Positions 28,036-36,480 of a stretch of 64,000 bases of DNA are shown one piece after another. Under the pieces are notes generated by a model. That model had not been told where the DNA came from and searched no databases. It saw only the letters and a program-made list of their open reading frames with translations. Numbering within the stretch: position 1 is the stretch's first letter; each line of letters opens with the position of its first letter. A program made the position numbers and the translations under genes. The DNA comes from Terrabacter sp. Ter38 (GTDB taxonomy: Bacteria; Actinomycetota; Actinomycetes; Actinomycetales; Dermatophilaceae). The stretch is taken from contig NZ_JALJRZ010000005.1 of assembly GCF_024519435.1 (NCBI RefSeq), forward strand, positions 248,001 through 312,000, read 5' to 3'.

Positions 28036-29216
28036 CGTTCCTCCGTTCCGACGCGGGGCACCTGGATGCCCGGCGTGCCCCCGACGTGCCGGCGCACGAC
28101 GCGTGCGCCGATGCCCGTGTAGATCTCGTGCTCGTTGGTGCCGGCCCAGCTCGCCCAGTCGCGAGCGGTCGGCTCGCCTCGGTCACCTGCTCCGAGGACG
28201 AGCACCTCGGTGCCGATCGGGACCGGCTCCGGCCCCACGTCGACCACGACCTGGTCCATGCAGACCCGGCCGATGAGCCGGGCCCGTCGCCCGCCGACCC
28301 ACACGCTCGCCCGGCCCGTCGCGGCTCGTGGCACCCCGTCGGCGTAGCCGAGCGGGACGAGCGCCAGATGGGTGTCGCGCGTCGTGCGGTCGACATGGTC
28401 GTAGCCGACCCCGCGGCCCGCTGCGACGTGGCGCACCTGCACGACCCGGGTCCGCACGGTCAGTGCGGGCCGCAGCCCGTCGCCGATCCCGTAGATGCCG
28501 GCTCCGACCCGGACGAGGTCGTACGCCGTGTGGCGCGAGTTGGTCTGCACCGCAGCGGTGTTCGCGAGGTGCACGATCTCGGGGCGCAGTCCGGCGGCAC
28601 GGGCGACGTCGATGCCGACGCGGAACATGAGCAGCTGGCGGTGGGTCGCGACCGCGTCCGGCTGGCCGCCGTGCGACAGGTGGGACCACAGGCCGACGAC
28701 CTGGACCCGTCCGGCCGACTCCAGCACCGCGGCGGCCGACACGAGCCGGGCCCAGTCCTCGCCCGGGCAGCCGCTGCGGTGCAGGCCGGTGTCGAGCTTG
28801 AGGTGGAGGCGCGCGCGTCCCGTCGTGCGGGCGACCGCAGCGAGGTCGCCGGGGCTGCTCACCGAGAGGTCCACGTGTGCGGCGGCCGCCTCCTCGGCGC
28901 GGGCCGGTTCGAAGAGCCACGCGAGGACCGGAGCCGTGATGCCGGCCCGACGCAGCTCGAGCGCCTCTCCGACGCGGGTCACCCCGAGCCAGGACGCACC
29001 GGCGGTCAGGCAGGTGCGGGCGACCGGCACGGCGCCGTGACCGAAGGCGTCGGCCTTGACGACGGCCATGAGCCGGGTGCCGGCGGCCGCGCGGAGGGTG
29101 CGGACGTTCGCCGCGAGTGCCCCGTGGTCGACGACGGCCTCGGCGAGCTCGCCGGCCGGCGAGGTGGGCGCCGGAGGTGCGGGCGCGACGGGGGCCGAAG
29201 GGTCTGTCTGGATCAT
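28032..29216 (-). CDS. alr: alanine racemase
   Basis: 394 residues, PLP enzyme making D-Ala from L-Ala. PLP lysine K54 in AVVKADAFGHG; catalytic Tyr in PLGYADGVPRA; C-terminal CMDQVVVDVG. The N-terminal 25 residues are Pro/Ala-rich and probably disordered. No membrane domain, unlike VanT racemases. The ATG at 29216 has TAGCGT 6 bp upstream and the 16-bp palindrome further upstream, so it is likely the first gene of a leaderless three-gene operon alr-ddl-vanX with 4-bp overlaps. Confidence 0.92.
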   Translation of the reverse strand: MIQTDPSAPVAPAPPAPTSPAGELAEAVVDHGALAANVRTLRAAAGTRLMAVVKADAFGHGAVPVARTCLTAGASWLGVTRVGEALELRRAGITAPVLAWLFEPARAEEAAAAHVDLSVSSPGDLAAVARTTGRARLHLKLDTGLHRSGCPGEDWARLVSAAAVLESAGRVQVVGLWSHLSHGGQPDAVATHRQLLMFRVGIDVARAAGLRPEIVHLANTAAVQTNSRHTAYDLVRVGAGIYGIGDGLRPALTVRTRVVQVRHVAAGRGVGYDHVDRTTRDTHLALVPLGYADGVPRAATGRASVWVGGRRARLIGRVCMDQVVVDVGPEPVPIGTEVLVLGAGDRGEPTARDWASWAGTNEHEIYTGIGARVVRRHVGGTPGIQVPRVGTEER

Positions 29217-29222
29217 GTCTCG

Positions 29223-29292
29223 ACGCTAGGAGCCCGACCCCGAGGGCCGCATCGGGCCGTGGACCGAGCTCGCCCTCCTCCCGCGGGAGGAG
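29223..29292 (-). promoter_or_regulatory. alr operon promoter with palindromic operator
   Basis: The -10 hexamer TAGCGT (29228-29223 on the minus strand) ends 6 bp before the alr ATG. The perfect palindrome CTCCTCCCGCGGGAGGAG lies at 29275-29292, centred about 67 bp upstream of the start. Its central 16 bp recur exactly upstream of the kinase gene at 31351-31366. Confidence 0.7.
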
Positions 29293-29343
29293 CGCGGCGC
29301 CGCGCGGGTGGAGACGCGGCCGTGGCCGCGTCCGTCGCCCGGC

Positions 29344-29997
29344 TCAGGACAGCGCCACGGCCCCCGTCTGGTAGGCGAGCACGACGAGCGCGACGCGGTC
29401 GCGGACGCCGGTCTTGGCCAGGATGTGGCCGACGTGCGTCTTGACCGTCGTCTCGGAGACGAAGAGCGCCTCGGCGATCTCGGAGTTCGTCAGGCCGTTG
29501 GCGATGGCTACCCAGACCTCGCGCTCGCGGTCGGTCAGGGCCGTCGTGCGGTCGAGGATCGCCGGCGCGACGGGAGCGCTCCGGACGTACGTCTCGACGA
29601 GGCGTCGCGTGGTCGAGGGCGCGATGACGGCGTCGCCGGCGTGCACCGTGCGGATCGCTGCAAGGAGGTCCTCGGGTGGCGCGTCCTTGAGCAGGAAGCC
29701 GGAGGCTCCGGCACGCAGGGCCGTGAAGGCGTACTCGTCGAGGTCGAAGGTCGTCAGCACGAGAACTCTTGTGGCGCAGTCGCGTTCGACGATCAGGCGG
29801 GTGGCCTCGATGCCGTCCATCCGTGGCATCCGGACGTCCATGAGGACGACGTCCACCGGCACCGTCGCGAGGGTGTCGAGGCACTGCTGACCGTCGGCGC
29901 ACTCCGCGACCACGACGAGGTCGGGCTGCGATCGGACGAGCATGGCGAAGCCCGCCCGCACCAGCGCCTGGTCGTCGACGATCATGACGCGGATCAC
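29344..29997 (-). CDS. NarL/LuxR-family response regulator
   Basis: 217 residues. Receiver domain with D8-D9, phospho-acceptor D54 (LMDVRMP), the Thr in LVLTTFD and Lys in LLKDAPPEDL. C-terminal LuxR-type HTH: LTDREREVWVAIANGLTNSEIAEALFVSETTVKTHVGHILAKTGVRDR. It overlaps the kinase gene by 4 bp. The family includes envelope-stress regulators LiaR and VraR, which bind inverted repeats. The shared palindrome upstream of its own operon and of alr is the natural candidate target. Confidence 0.92.
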   Translation of the reverse strand: MIRVMIVDDQALVRAGFAMLVRSQPDLVVVAECADGQQCLDTLATVPVDVVLMDVRMPRMDGIEATRLIVERDCATRVLVLTTFDLDEYAFTALRAGASGFLLKDAPPEDLLAAIRTVHAGDAVIAPSTTRRLVETYVRSAPVAPAILDRTTALTDREREVWVAIANGLTNSEIAEALFVSETTVKTHVGHILAKTGVRDRVALVVLAYQTGAVALS

Positions 29998-31316
29998 GGC
30001 GTCACCTCGAGGGGTCGGGTCGCCCCGGCCGCGAGCCGGGGCAGCGTCGCCACGACCCGGTAGCCCCCGCGAGGATCGGGTCCCGTGACGAGCGAGCCGC
30101 CGAGCACCTCGACCCGCTCGGCCATGCCCCGAAGGCCGTGGCCCGCACCACCGTCGACGCGGGCCTCGCCGAGGCCGTCGTCGACGACCTCGACGACGAC
30201 GCGGCTCGGTCCGACGGTCACGCTGACCCAGGCCGTCGCGTCGTCGCCGGCGTGCTTCATGACGTTCGTCAGGGCCTCCTGGACGATCCGGTAGGCCGTC
30301 AGCCCGGTCGCGGCATCACCCTCGGTCGCGTCGTGGAGCAGCAACTCGCCGTCCTGGCGCAGGTGCACGACCCTCCCTCCCGCGGTGAGGGCCGCCACGA
30401 GGGTCTCGATGTCGGCCAGTCCTGGCTGCGGCGCCTCCGGAACGCCGGTCGTGTCGTCGCGGAGCACGCCAAGCAGCCGCCGCATCTCGGCCAGCGAGGC
30501 CCGCCCCGTCGCGGCGATCGTCGCGAGCGCGGTCGTCGCAGCGTCGGGGTCGGAGGCGGCCGCGAAGCGCGCGCCGTCGGCCTGCACGATCATGACCGAG
30601 AGTCCGTGCGCCACGACGTCGTGCATCTCGCGGGCGATCCGCTGCCGGTCGGCCAGCCCGTCAGCGCGGCTCACGGCAGCGCGCTCGGCCTGTTCGTGGG
30701 CGGCTGCGTCGGCTGCGTGCGACGCGGACTCGTGCTGGAGAGCGGCCCGCTCCCGGGCGGCGCGGACCTGGTCGGCCACCGCCCAGGTGAGCACGACGAC
30801 GGCGGCGCTGTTGAAGAGGAAGACGGCGACCCGGTCGGACAGGAAGGTCTCGAGCGGCGGCAGGAGGTAGCCGAAGCGGAGGAGGAGCAGCGCGGTGGCG
30901 ACGCCGATCGAGGCCAGCGCCGCAGCGAGGGCCCACAGTCCGCCGCGCCGGTCGGTCCAGAGGGTGACGCCGAAGAGTGCGACCAGTGCCATGAGCACCG
31001 TCGGAAGCCCGAGCATGGCGCCCACGGCGTACAGCAGGTAGGCGAGCACCCCGCACGCCGCGAACGTCGCGCGCGGGAAACGGGGGAGCAGGAGCAGGAG
31101 CAGGGCGCCGAGCCCGATGCCGACGTAGCCGAGGACCGCGGGCTGGTCCCGCACGTTGACCCACCAGGTGCTGCGGTCCAACCCTGCCGCGATCGTGATC
31201 GACGTGACGAAGTAGAGCAGGGCGATGATCGCCCCGACGCGGTCGACGAGGGGCTGTGCCGCCCCGCCGGGCGCGGCCGGCGCGGCGGGAGTCTGGGGTG
31301 CGGGCCGGACGGTCAC
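29994..31316 (-). CDS. sensor histidine kinase, HisKA_3 (NarX/LiaS-like) type
   Basis: 440 residues. About five membrane segments (residues 25-175), then a coiled coil, then the dimerisation box RIAREMHDVVAHGLSVMI with phospho-acceptor H232. The ATPase domain has AYRIVQEALTNVMKHAG and VVDDGLGEARVDGGAGHGLRGMAERV. No large extracellular sensor domain, so it may read the membrane or a partner, as in intramembrane-sensing kinases. The GTG at 31316 has TAGCGT 6 bp before it. First gene of a two-gene operon with the response regulator. Confidence 0.9.
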   Translation of the reverse strand: MTVRPAPQTPAAPAAPGGAAQPLVDRVGAIIALLYFVTSITIAAGLDRSTWWVNVRDQPAVLGYVGIGLGALLLLLLPRFPRATFAACGVLAYLLYAVGAMLGLPTVLMALVALFGVTLWTDRRGGLWALAAALASIGVATALLLLRFGYLLPPLETFLSDRVAVFLFNSAAVVVLTWAVADQVRAARERAALQHESASHAADAAAHEQAERAAVSRADGLADRQRIAREMHDVVAHGLSVMIVQADGARFAAASDPDAATTALATIAATGRASLAEMRRLLGVLRDDTTGVPEAPQPGLADIETLVAALTAGGRVVHLRQDGELLLHDATEGDAATGLTAYRIVQEALTNVMKHAGDDATAWVSVTVGPSRVVVEVVDDGLGEARVDGGAGHGLRGMAERVEVLGGSLVTGPDPRGGYRVVATLPRLAAGATRPLEVTP

Positions 31317-31322
31317 GCGAGC

Positions 31323-31366
31323 ACGCTACCCAAGGCGACGGCATACGGGATCCTCCCGCGGGAGGA
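31323..31366 (-). promoter_or_regulatory. kinase operon promoter with palindromic operator
   Basis: -10 TAGCGT (31328-31323, minus strand) ends 6 bp before the GTG start. The perfect palindrome TCCTCCCGCGGGAGGA (31351-31366) is centred about 42 bp upstream of the presumed start point, a typical activator position. A CGTATGCCG copy (core 31340-31346) lies between. Confidence 0.7.
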
Positions 31367-31449
31367 CCTTCCGCGAGGCCCCGGCGCGGGACGGTCCGGG
31401 TGGGTCGTCGCCCGGCGGCCACGATTTCGGGGAACGGGCTCGCGTGGCG

Positions 31450-31455
31450 TAGTCT
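31450..31455 (+). promoter_or_regulatory. possible infA -10 element
   Basis: TAGTCT about 120 bp before infA in the divergent gap. No good -35 box at the right distance (TTCGGG is the best). A promoter is expected here because infA no longer follows map. Confidence 0.3.
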
Positions 31456-31575
31456 TGTGCGTTGGGTGTCGTGTGCCTCGGCGCCTGAGTTCTCGCTGTG
31501 CGACGAGCACGGCACCCAGGCACGTCCCAAAGGCCGGTTCAGTCCGGGTCGGCCACCAACAGATAGACGGAGGAT

Positions 31576-31797
31576 ATGGCCAAGAAGGACGGTGTCATCG
31601 AGATCGAGGGCACGATCGTCGAGGCTCTCCCGAACGCGATGTTCCGGGTGGAGCTCTCCAACGGTCACAAGGTGCTCGCACACATCTCGGGCAAGATGCG
31701 ACAGCACTACATCAGGATCCTCCCGGAGGACCGTGTGGTGGTCGAGCTCTCGCCCTATGACCTGACCCGCGGTCGGATCGTCTTCCGCTACCGCTGA
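31576..31797 (+). CDS. infA: translation initiation factor IF-1
   Basis: 73 residues, S1-type OB fold. [42 protein letters not shown] is standard. IF-1 blocks the A site during initiation. GGAGGA lies 5 bp before the ATG. It starts the infA-rpmJ-rpsM-rpsK-rpsD-rpoA-rplQ group. Confidence 0.98.
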   Translation: MAKKDGVIEIEGTIVEALPNAMFRVELSNGHKVLAHISGKMRQHYIRILPEDRVVVELSPYDLTRGRIVFRYR

Positions 31798-31952
31798 GCA
31801 CCAGGGTCGGCCGCGACCGGTCCGCGAGAGCGGGCATGTCGAGCCGGGACGAGTGCGAGGCACCAACTCCCGATTACACAACCAAGCACCTGATCGTCAC
31901 GTGCCCTCCGGGGCCCGCGGTGGCAGGCGCGCGATCTGAAGACAGCAGGCAG

Positions 31953-32066
31953 ATGAAGGTTCAGCCGAGCGTCAAGAAGATCTGCGACAAGTGCAAGGTG
32001 ATCCGCCGCAACGGTCGGGTCATGGTGATCTGCGAGAACCTGCGCCACAAGCAGCGCCAGGGCTGA
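31953..32066 (+). CDS. rpmJ: 50S ribosomal protein L36, zinc type
   Basis: 37 residues: [37 protein letters not shown]. The zinc ligands C11, C14, C27 and H32 are all present, so this is the zinc-bound form. The ATG at 31953 is fixed by the family sequence. Confidence 0.97.
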   Translation: MKVQPSVKKICDKCKVIRRNGRVMVICENLRHKQRQG

Positions 32067-32290
32067 GCAGAAGCACCACCTCGCCGTCGACAGAACTTCG
32101 ACAGCACGCAAGACAAGTGAATGAAAGCAGCACCCGGCCCCTGATGACCGACCGTCGTGTCGGCGCAGGACGTCACCCCCGGCACGGAGGCCGGGGACCG
32201 GTGGCCCGTCCTTCTGTGTGGCGGACCGTGACCCCGGATCGGTGCCTTGCTCCAGACCTCCGCGTAACAGAAATCAGGAGACAACCCAAC

Positions 32291-32665
32291 ATGGCTCGTC
32301 TTGTTGGAGTCGACCTTCCGCGCGAGAAGCGCGTCGAGGTCGCACTGACCTACATCTTCGGTGTCGGTCGCACCCGTTCCAAGGAGGCGCTGGTTGCCAC
32401 CGGCGTCGACCCCAACACCCGCGTCAAGGACCTCGGTGAGACCGAGCTCGTTGCGCTTCGTGACTTCCTCGAGGGCAACTACCGCCTCGAGGGTGACCTT
32501 CGCCGTGAGGTGCAGGCCGACATCCGCCGCAAGGTCGAGATCGGTTCCTACGAAGGTCTCCGTCACCGTCGTGGTCTGCCCGTGCGCGGTCAGCGCACCA
32601 AGACCAACGCGCGCACCCGCAAGGGCCCGAAGCGCACCGTGGCCGGCAAGAAGAAGGCCAAGTGA
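32291..32665 (+). CDS. rpsM: 30S ribosomal protein S13
   Basis: 124 residues. [26 protein letters not shown] and [31 protein letters not shown] are diagnostic. S13 bridges the 30S head to the 50S. The ATG at 32291 follows AGGAG; the open frame upstream is not used. A 224-bp gap with a CCCCGGC/GCCGGGG hairpin precedes it. Confidence 0.97.
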   Translation: MARLVGVDLPREKRVEVALTYIFGVGRTRSKEALVATGVDPNTRVKDLGETELVALRDFLEGNYRLEGDLRREVQADIRRKVEIGSYEGLRHRRGLPVRGQRTKTNARTRKGPKRTVAGKKKAK

Positions 32666-32721
32666 CGCTGATCGCCTCGCGATCACGTCTCACCGACATT
32701 CAGTTCTGACGTAGGAGAAAA

Positions 32722-33117
32722 ATGCCTCCCAAGGCTCGTGTGACGAAGGTTCGTCGCAAGGAGAAGAAGAACGTCGCCCACGGGCACGCTCACATCAAGA
32801 GCACGTTCAACAACACGATCATCTCGATCACGGATCCCACCGGCGCCGTGATCGCGTGGGCCTCTGCCGGCCAGGTCGGCTTCAAGGGCTCGCGCAAGTC
32901 CACCCCGTTCGCCGCCCAGATGGCTGCCGAGGCTGCTGCCCGCCGCGCCATGGAGCACGGCATGCGCAAGGTCGACGTCTTCGTCAAGGGCCCGGGTTCG
33001 GGCCGCGAGACGGCGATCCGCTCGCTCACCGCCACCGGCCTCGAGGTCGGCGCGATCAGCGACGTCACGCCCACGCCGCACAACGGTGTCCGCCCGCCCA
33101 AGCGCCGTCGCGTCTGA
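32722..33117 (+). CDS. rpsK: 30S ribosomal protein S11
   Basis: 131 residues. [31 protein letters not shown] and the C-terminal [18 protein letters not shown] are standard. S11 shapes the platform near the mRNA exit. Confidence 0.98.
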   Translation: MPPKARVTKVRRKEKKNVAHGHAHIKSTFNNTIISITDPTGAVIAWASAGQVGFKGSRKSTPFAAQMAAEAAARRAMEHGMRKVDVFVKGPGSGRETAIRSLTATGLEVGAISDVTPTPHNGVRPPKRRRV

Positions 33118-33148
33118 TCCGGCCTGAGCGAGAGAGAGAACTAGAAAC

Positions 33149-33757
33149 ATGGCTCGTTACACCGGCCCGATCACCAAGAAGTCCCGCCGCCTCAAGATGG
33201 ACCTCGTCGGCGGCGACAAGAACTTCGAGCTCCGTCCCTTCCCGCCCGGCCAGCACGGCCGTCGCCGGATCCAGGAGAAGGAGTACCTCACCCAGCTCCA
33301 GGAGAAGCAGCGCGCCCGCTTCCAGTACGGCGTCATGGAGAAGCAGTTCGTCCGCTACTACAAGGAAGCGGCGAAGCGCCCCGGCAAGACCGGCGAGAAC
33401 CTTCTCCAGATCCTCGAGTCGCGTCTGGACAACGTGGTCTACCGCGCGGGCCTGGCCCGCACGCGTCGCCACGCCCGCCAGCTCGTGACGCACGGTCACT
33501 TCGAGGTCAACGGCGTGCGCGTCGACGTCCCGAGCTACCGCGTCGAGCAGTACGACATCATCACGGTCCGCAAGCAGTCGGTCGAGACCTTCCCGTTCGA
33601 GCTGGCTCGCCAGACGTTCGGCGAGCGTCCCGTCCCGGCCTGGATGCAGGTCGTCGACGGCTCGCTGCAGATCCTCATCCACCAGCTCCCGGTGCGCGCG
33701 CAGATCGACTCGCAGCTCACCGAGCAGCTGATCGTCGAGCTCTACTCGAAGAACTGA
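33149..33757 (+). CDS. rpsD: 30S ribosomal protein S4
   Basis: 202 residues. MARYTGPITKKSRRLKMDLVG start; the S4 RNA-binding fold RLDNVVYRAGLARTRRHARQLVTHGHFEVNG follows. No N-terminal zinc Cys set, so this is the zinc-free form. The gene is closed by a 16-bp perfect hairpin. Confidence 0.98.
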   Translation: MARYTGPITKKSRRLKMDLVGGDKNFELRPFPPGQHGRRRIQEKEYLTQLQEKQRARFQYGVMEKQFVRYYKEAAKRPGKTGENLLQILESRLDNVVYRAGLARTRRHARQLVTHGHFEVNGVRVDVPSYRVEQYDIITVRKQSVETFPFELARQTFGERPVPAWMQVVDGSLQILIHQLPVRAQIDSQLTEQLIVELYSKN

Positions 33758-33770
33758 CACCAGCCCCACG

Positions 33771-33806
33771 TCCGTATGCCGCTGGGCCCGCCCAGCGGCA
33801 TACGGA
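33771..33806 (+). terminator. rpsD terminator built from two CGTATGCCG motifs
   Basis: Perfect 16-bp stem (33771-33786 with 33791-33806) and a CCCG loop, 13 bp after the rpsD stop. Each arm contains one CGTATGCCG in opposite orientation. It probably ends or attenuates transcription before rpoA. Confidence 0.8.
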
Positions 33807-33921
33807 GGGGGTCCTGCCTGGGGTCGCGCTCGCAGACAGAGCCGAGCCGGCCCGCCCGGATCACGACCGGGCAGTTTCACGAGGCGTCATATGGCGGTCG
33901 CCCGTGGGAAGGAAATGAACA

Positions 33922-34953
33922 GTGCTCATCGCACAGCGTCCCGTGCTCTCCGAAGAGGTCGTGGTCGAGAACCGCAGCCGCTTCACCATCGAGCCGCTCG
34001 AGCCCGGCTTCGGCTACACGCTCGGCAACTCCCTCCGTCGCACCCTGCTCTCGAGCATCCCGGGCGCGGCGGTCACCTCCATCCGCATCGACGGCGTGCT
34101 CCACGAGTTCACGACCGTTCCGGGCGTGAAGGAGGACGTCACCGAGATGATCCTCAACATCAAGGGCCTCGTCGTCTCCTCGGAGCACGACGAGCCGGTC
34201 GTCATGTACCTGCGCAAGCAGGGCCCGGGTGCGGTCACCGCTGCCGACATCACGCCTCCGGCTGGTGTCGAGGTGCACAACCCCGACCTGCACATCGCGA
34301 CGCTCAACGACAAGGGCAAGCTCGAGATGGAGCTGACCGTGGAGCGTGGCCGTGGCTACGTCTCGGCGCAGCAGAACAAGTCCGGTGACCAGGAGATCGG
34401 CCGCATCCCGGTCGACTCGATCTACAGCCCGGTGCTCACCGTGACCTACAAGGTCGAGGCGACCCGTGTCGAGCAGCGCACCGACTTCGACAAGCTCATC
34501 GTCGACGTCGAGACGAAGAACTCGATGACCCCGCGTGACGCCATGGCCTCGGCCGGCAAGACGCTGGTCGAGCTGTTCGGTCTGGCTCGCGAGCTCAACG
34601 TCGAGGCCGAGGGCATCGACATGGGCCCGTCGCCGACGGACGCCGCGCTCGCCGCTGACCTCGCCCTGCCGATCGAGGACCTCGACCTCACCGTTCGTTC
34701 CTACAACTGCCTCAAGCGCGAGGGCATCCACACCGTGGGTGAGCTCGTGGGCCGCAGCGAGGCCGACCTGCTCGACATCCGCAACTTCGGTGCGAAGTCG
34801 ATCGACGAGGTCAAGGCCAAGCTCGTCGGCATGGGTCTGGCCCTCAAGGACAGCCCGCCCGGGTTCGACCCGTCTGCCCTCGTCGACGGCTACGGCGAGG
34901 ACGACTACAGCGACGACGACGACCAGTCGTTCGTCGAGGACGAGCGTCTCTGA
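33922..34953 (+). CDS. rpoA: RNA polymerase subunit alpha
   Basis: 343 residues. N-terminal dimerisation domain ([29 protein letters not shown]) and C-terminal domain binding UP elements and activators ([42 protein letters not shown]), then an acidic tail ([10 protein letters not shown]). GTG start at 33922 after AAGGAAATG; this family usually begins MLIAQRP in actinobacteria. Confidence 0.98.
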   Translation: MLIAQRPVLSEEVVVENRSRFTIEPLEPGFGYTLGNSLRRTLLSSIPGAAVTSIRIDGVLHEFTTVPGVKEDVTEMILNIKGLVVSSEHDEPVVMYLRKQGPGAVTAADITPPAGVEVHNPDLHIATLNDKGKLEMELTVERGRGYVSAQQNKSGDQEIGRIPVDSIYSPVLTVTYKVEATRVEQRTDFDKLIVDVETKNSMTPRDAMASAGKTLVELFGLARELNVEAEGIDMGPSPTDAALAADLALPIEDLDLTVRSYNCLKREGIHTVGELVGRSEADLLDIRNFGAKSIDEVKAKLVGMGLALKDSPPGFDPSALVDGYGEDDYSDDDDQSFVEDERL

Positions 34954-35025
34954 CCAACCGCTTCTTGACCGAGCCCTCGGCGAACTGCTCGAGAACGGCC
35001 TGGTCGGACTTCTAGGAGAAACGAA

Positions 35026-35724
35026 ATGCCCACCCCCACCAAGGGTCCCCGCGTCGGTGGCGGCCCCGCCCACGAGCGGCTGATCCTGGCCAACCTCGCG
35101 ACGTCGCTCTTCGAGCACGACAAGATCACGACGACCGCGGCCAAGGCCAAGCGTCTGCGCCCGCTCGCCGAGCGTCTCATCACGTTCGCCAAGCGCGGCG
35201 ACCTGCACGCCCGTCGCCGCGTCCTCACGGTCGTGCGTGACAAGGGTGTCGTCCACCGCCTGTTCGCCGAGATCGCCCCTGACATGGCGGCCCGCGACGG
35301 TGGCTACACCCGCATCACGAAGATCGCCGCCCGCAAGGGCGACAACGCCCCCATGGTCGTCATCGAGCTCGTCCGCGAGCCGCTGTCGGCCAAGAAGGCG
35401 ACGGTCAAGGAGGCCGAGTCCGCCACGAAGCGCGCTGCGAAGCAGAGCGAGTCGAAGCAGGCCGCTGCCGAGACGAAGGCCGCTGAGGACGCCGAGAAGG
35501 CCGAGGCCACCGAGGCTGCTGTCGAGCTGCCGAAGGGCGCCGTCGCCGCGAACGAGGACGGCTCGTCGCCCGAGAACGGCTACACCGTCAAGGGCAACGC
35601 CGACTCCGGCAAGTACCACGAGCCCGACGGCCAGTGGTACGACCAGACGATCGCCGAGTTCTGGTTCACGTCGGCCGAGGACGCCGAGGCCGCCGGCTTC
35701 ACGAAGGCTGGCTCCGGCTCCTGA
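35026..35724 (+). CDS. rplQ: 50S ribosomal protein L17 with extra C-terminal domain
   Basis: 232 residues against about 120 usual. The L17 core covers residues 1-120 ([37 protein letters not shown] to [10 protein letters not shown]). Then comes a Lys/Ala/Glu linker of about 55 residues, then a compact domain of about 45 residues with [27 protein letters not shown] and [13 protein letters not shown]. The last part resembles small domains fused to other actinobacterial proteins that pair KGN...YH with WF...AEAAGF. L17 lies near the tunnel exit, so the extension would be exposed on the ribosome. Confidence 0.95.
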   Translation: MPTPTKGPRVGGGPAHERLILANLATSLFEHDKITTTAAKAKRLRPLAERLITFAKRGDLHARRRVLTVVRDKGVVHRLFAEIAPDMAARDGGYTRITKIAARKGDNAPMVVIELVREPLSAKKATVKEAESATKRAAKQSESKQAAAETKAAEDAEKAEATEAAVELPKGAVAANEDGSSPENGYTVKGNADSGKYHEPDGQWYDQTIAEFWFTSAEDAEAAGFTKAGSGS

Positions 35725-35771
35725 GCCACCCGCGCCACCGAGAGTGACCTCGAGCTCCGGCGCGACGAGTC

Positions 35772-35798
35772 GGGCCCCGTACCACTGGTGCGGGGCCC
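35772..35798. terminator. terminator between rplQ and the convergent AMIN-like gene
   Basis: GGGCCCCGTACCA pairs with TGGTGCGGGGCCC (one T-G wobble), followed by TTCCC. It lies 48 bp after rplQ and 8 bp before the stop of the opposing gene, so it can serve both directions. Confidence 0.75.
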
Positions 35799-35805
35799 TT
35801 CCCGT

Positions 35806-36351
35806 TCACCACCGGTGGGCGACGTCGACGACGAGACGGCGGCCACCGTCGGCGTCCGCCAGGACGAAGGCGCGCATCGGCAGCCGCGCCTGCACGCCGA
35901 GCCCGTAGTCGGTGTACCCCTCGAAGCTGCCGATGCCCTTGAGCTGCCGGAAGGTGTTCCAGCCCGAGAAGGTCGTCGTGGTCCGGCCGAGAACCGACGG
36001 CGCATCGATGGTGACCTGGATCCTCGCGCCACCGGTCACGGCGACGGGAAGGCCGCTGCCCGGCGCGGTGACGGCGCTGACGTAGCGGACGGTGTAGCCG
36101 AGGCTGCCCCGGCCCCGGGCGAGGTCGATGACCAGTCGGTCGTAGCAGGCGTGCCGACCGGCCCGGACCCCCGTGACGGCGCCGCTCCAGAGCTGGGCGG
36201 GGCTCGTCGCCTTCGCCCCGGATCCCCACGTGACGCCGCAGGACGGCGCGGTCGACGCCGTGGCCGGTGTGAGGGTGCCGGCGGACGCGACCGGCGCGGT
36301 GAGTGCGGCCGCGCACGCGGCGACGAGGAGGCGGCGGGTGACGGTGTGCAT
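35806..36351 (-). CDS. secreted AMIN-like domain protein
   Basis: 181 residues. A signal peptide (MHTVTRRLLVAACAAALTAPVASAG) precedes a single domain of about 140 residues with CYDRLVIDLARGRGSLGYTVRYV and RLVVDVAHRW. This pattern matches the AMIN-like beta domain of actinobacterial secreted proteins, thought to bind cell wall. No lipobox Cys and no sortase motif, so it is released or loosely bound. It interrupts the usual rplQ-truA pair on the opposite strand. Confidence 0.78.
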   Translation of the reverse strand: MHTVTRRLLVAACAAALTAPVASAGTLTPATASTAPSCGVTWGSGAKATSPAQLWSGAVTGVRAGRHACYDRLVIDLARGRGSLGYTVRYVSAVTAPGSGLPVAVTGGARIQVTIDAPSVLGRTTTTFSGWNTFRQLKGIGSFEGYTDYGLGVQARLPMRAFVLADADGGRRLVVDVAHRW

Positions 36352-36480
36352 GGAGGTTCCCCCTTCTGGCGGGTCCGGACCGGGTCGTCCGGTGTCCCAC
36401 TCATAGGACGTGCACGACCCGTCCCTGGTTGACGGGCGCGCGTCACGGACGCCCCTCGGATCCCGTTAGGCTCGGGCGCC

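Noticed and set aside
21570-31575. Genomic island of recent transfer
   Set aside because: No integrase, tRNA, direct-repeat borders or obvious composition change; the genes look native in codon use.
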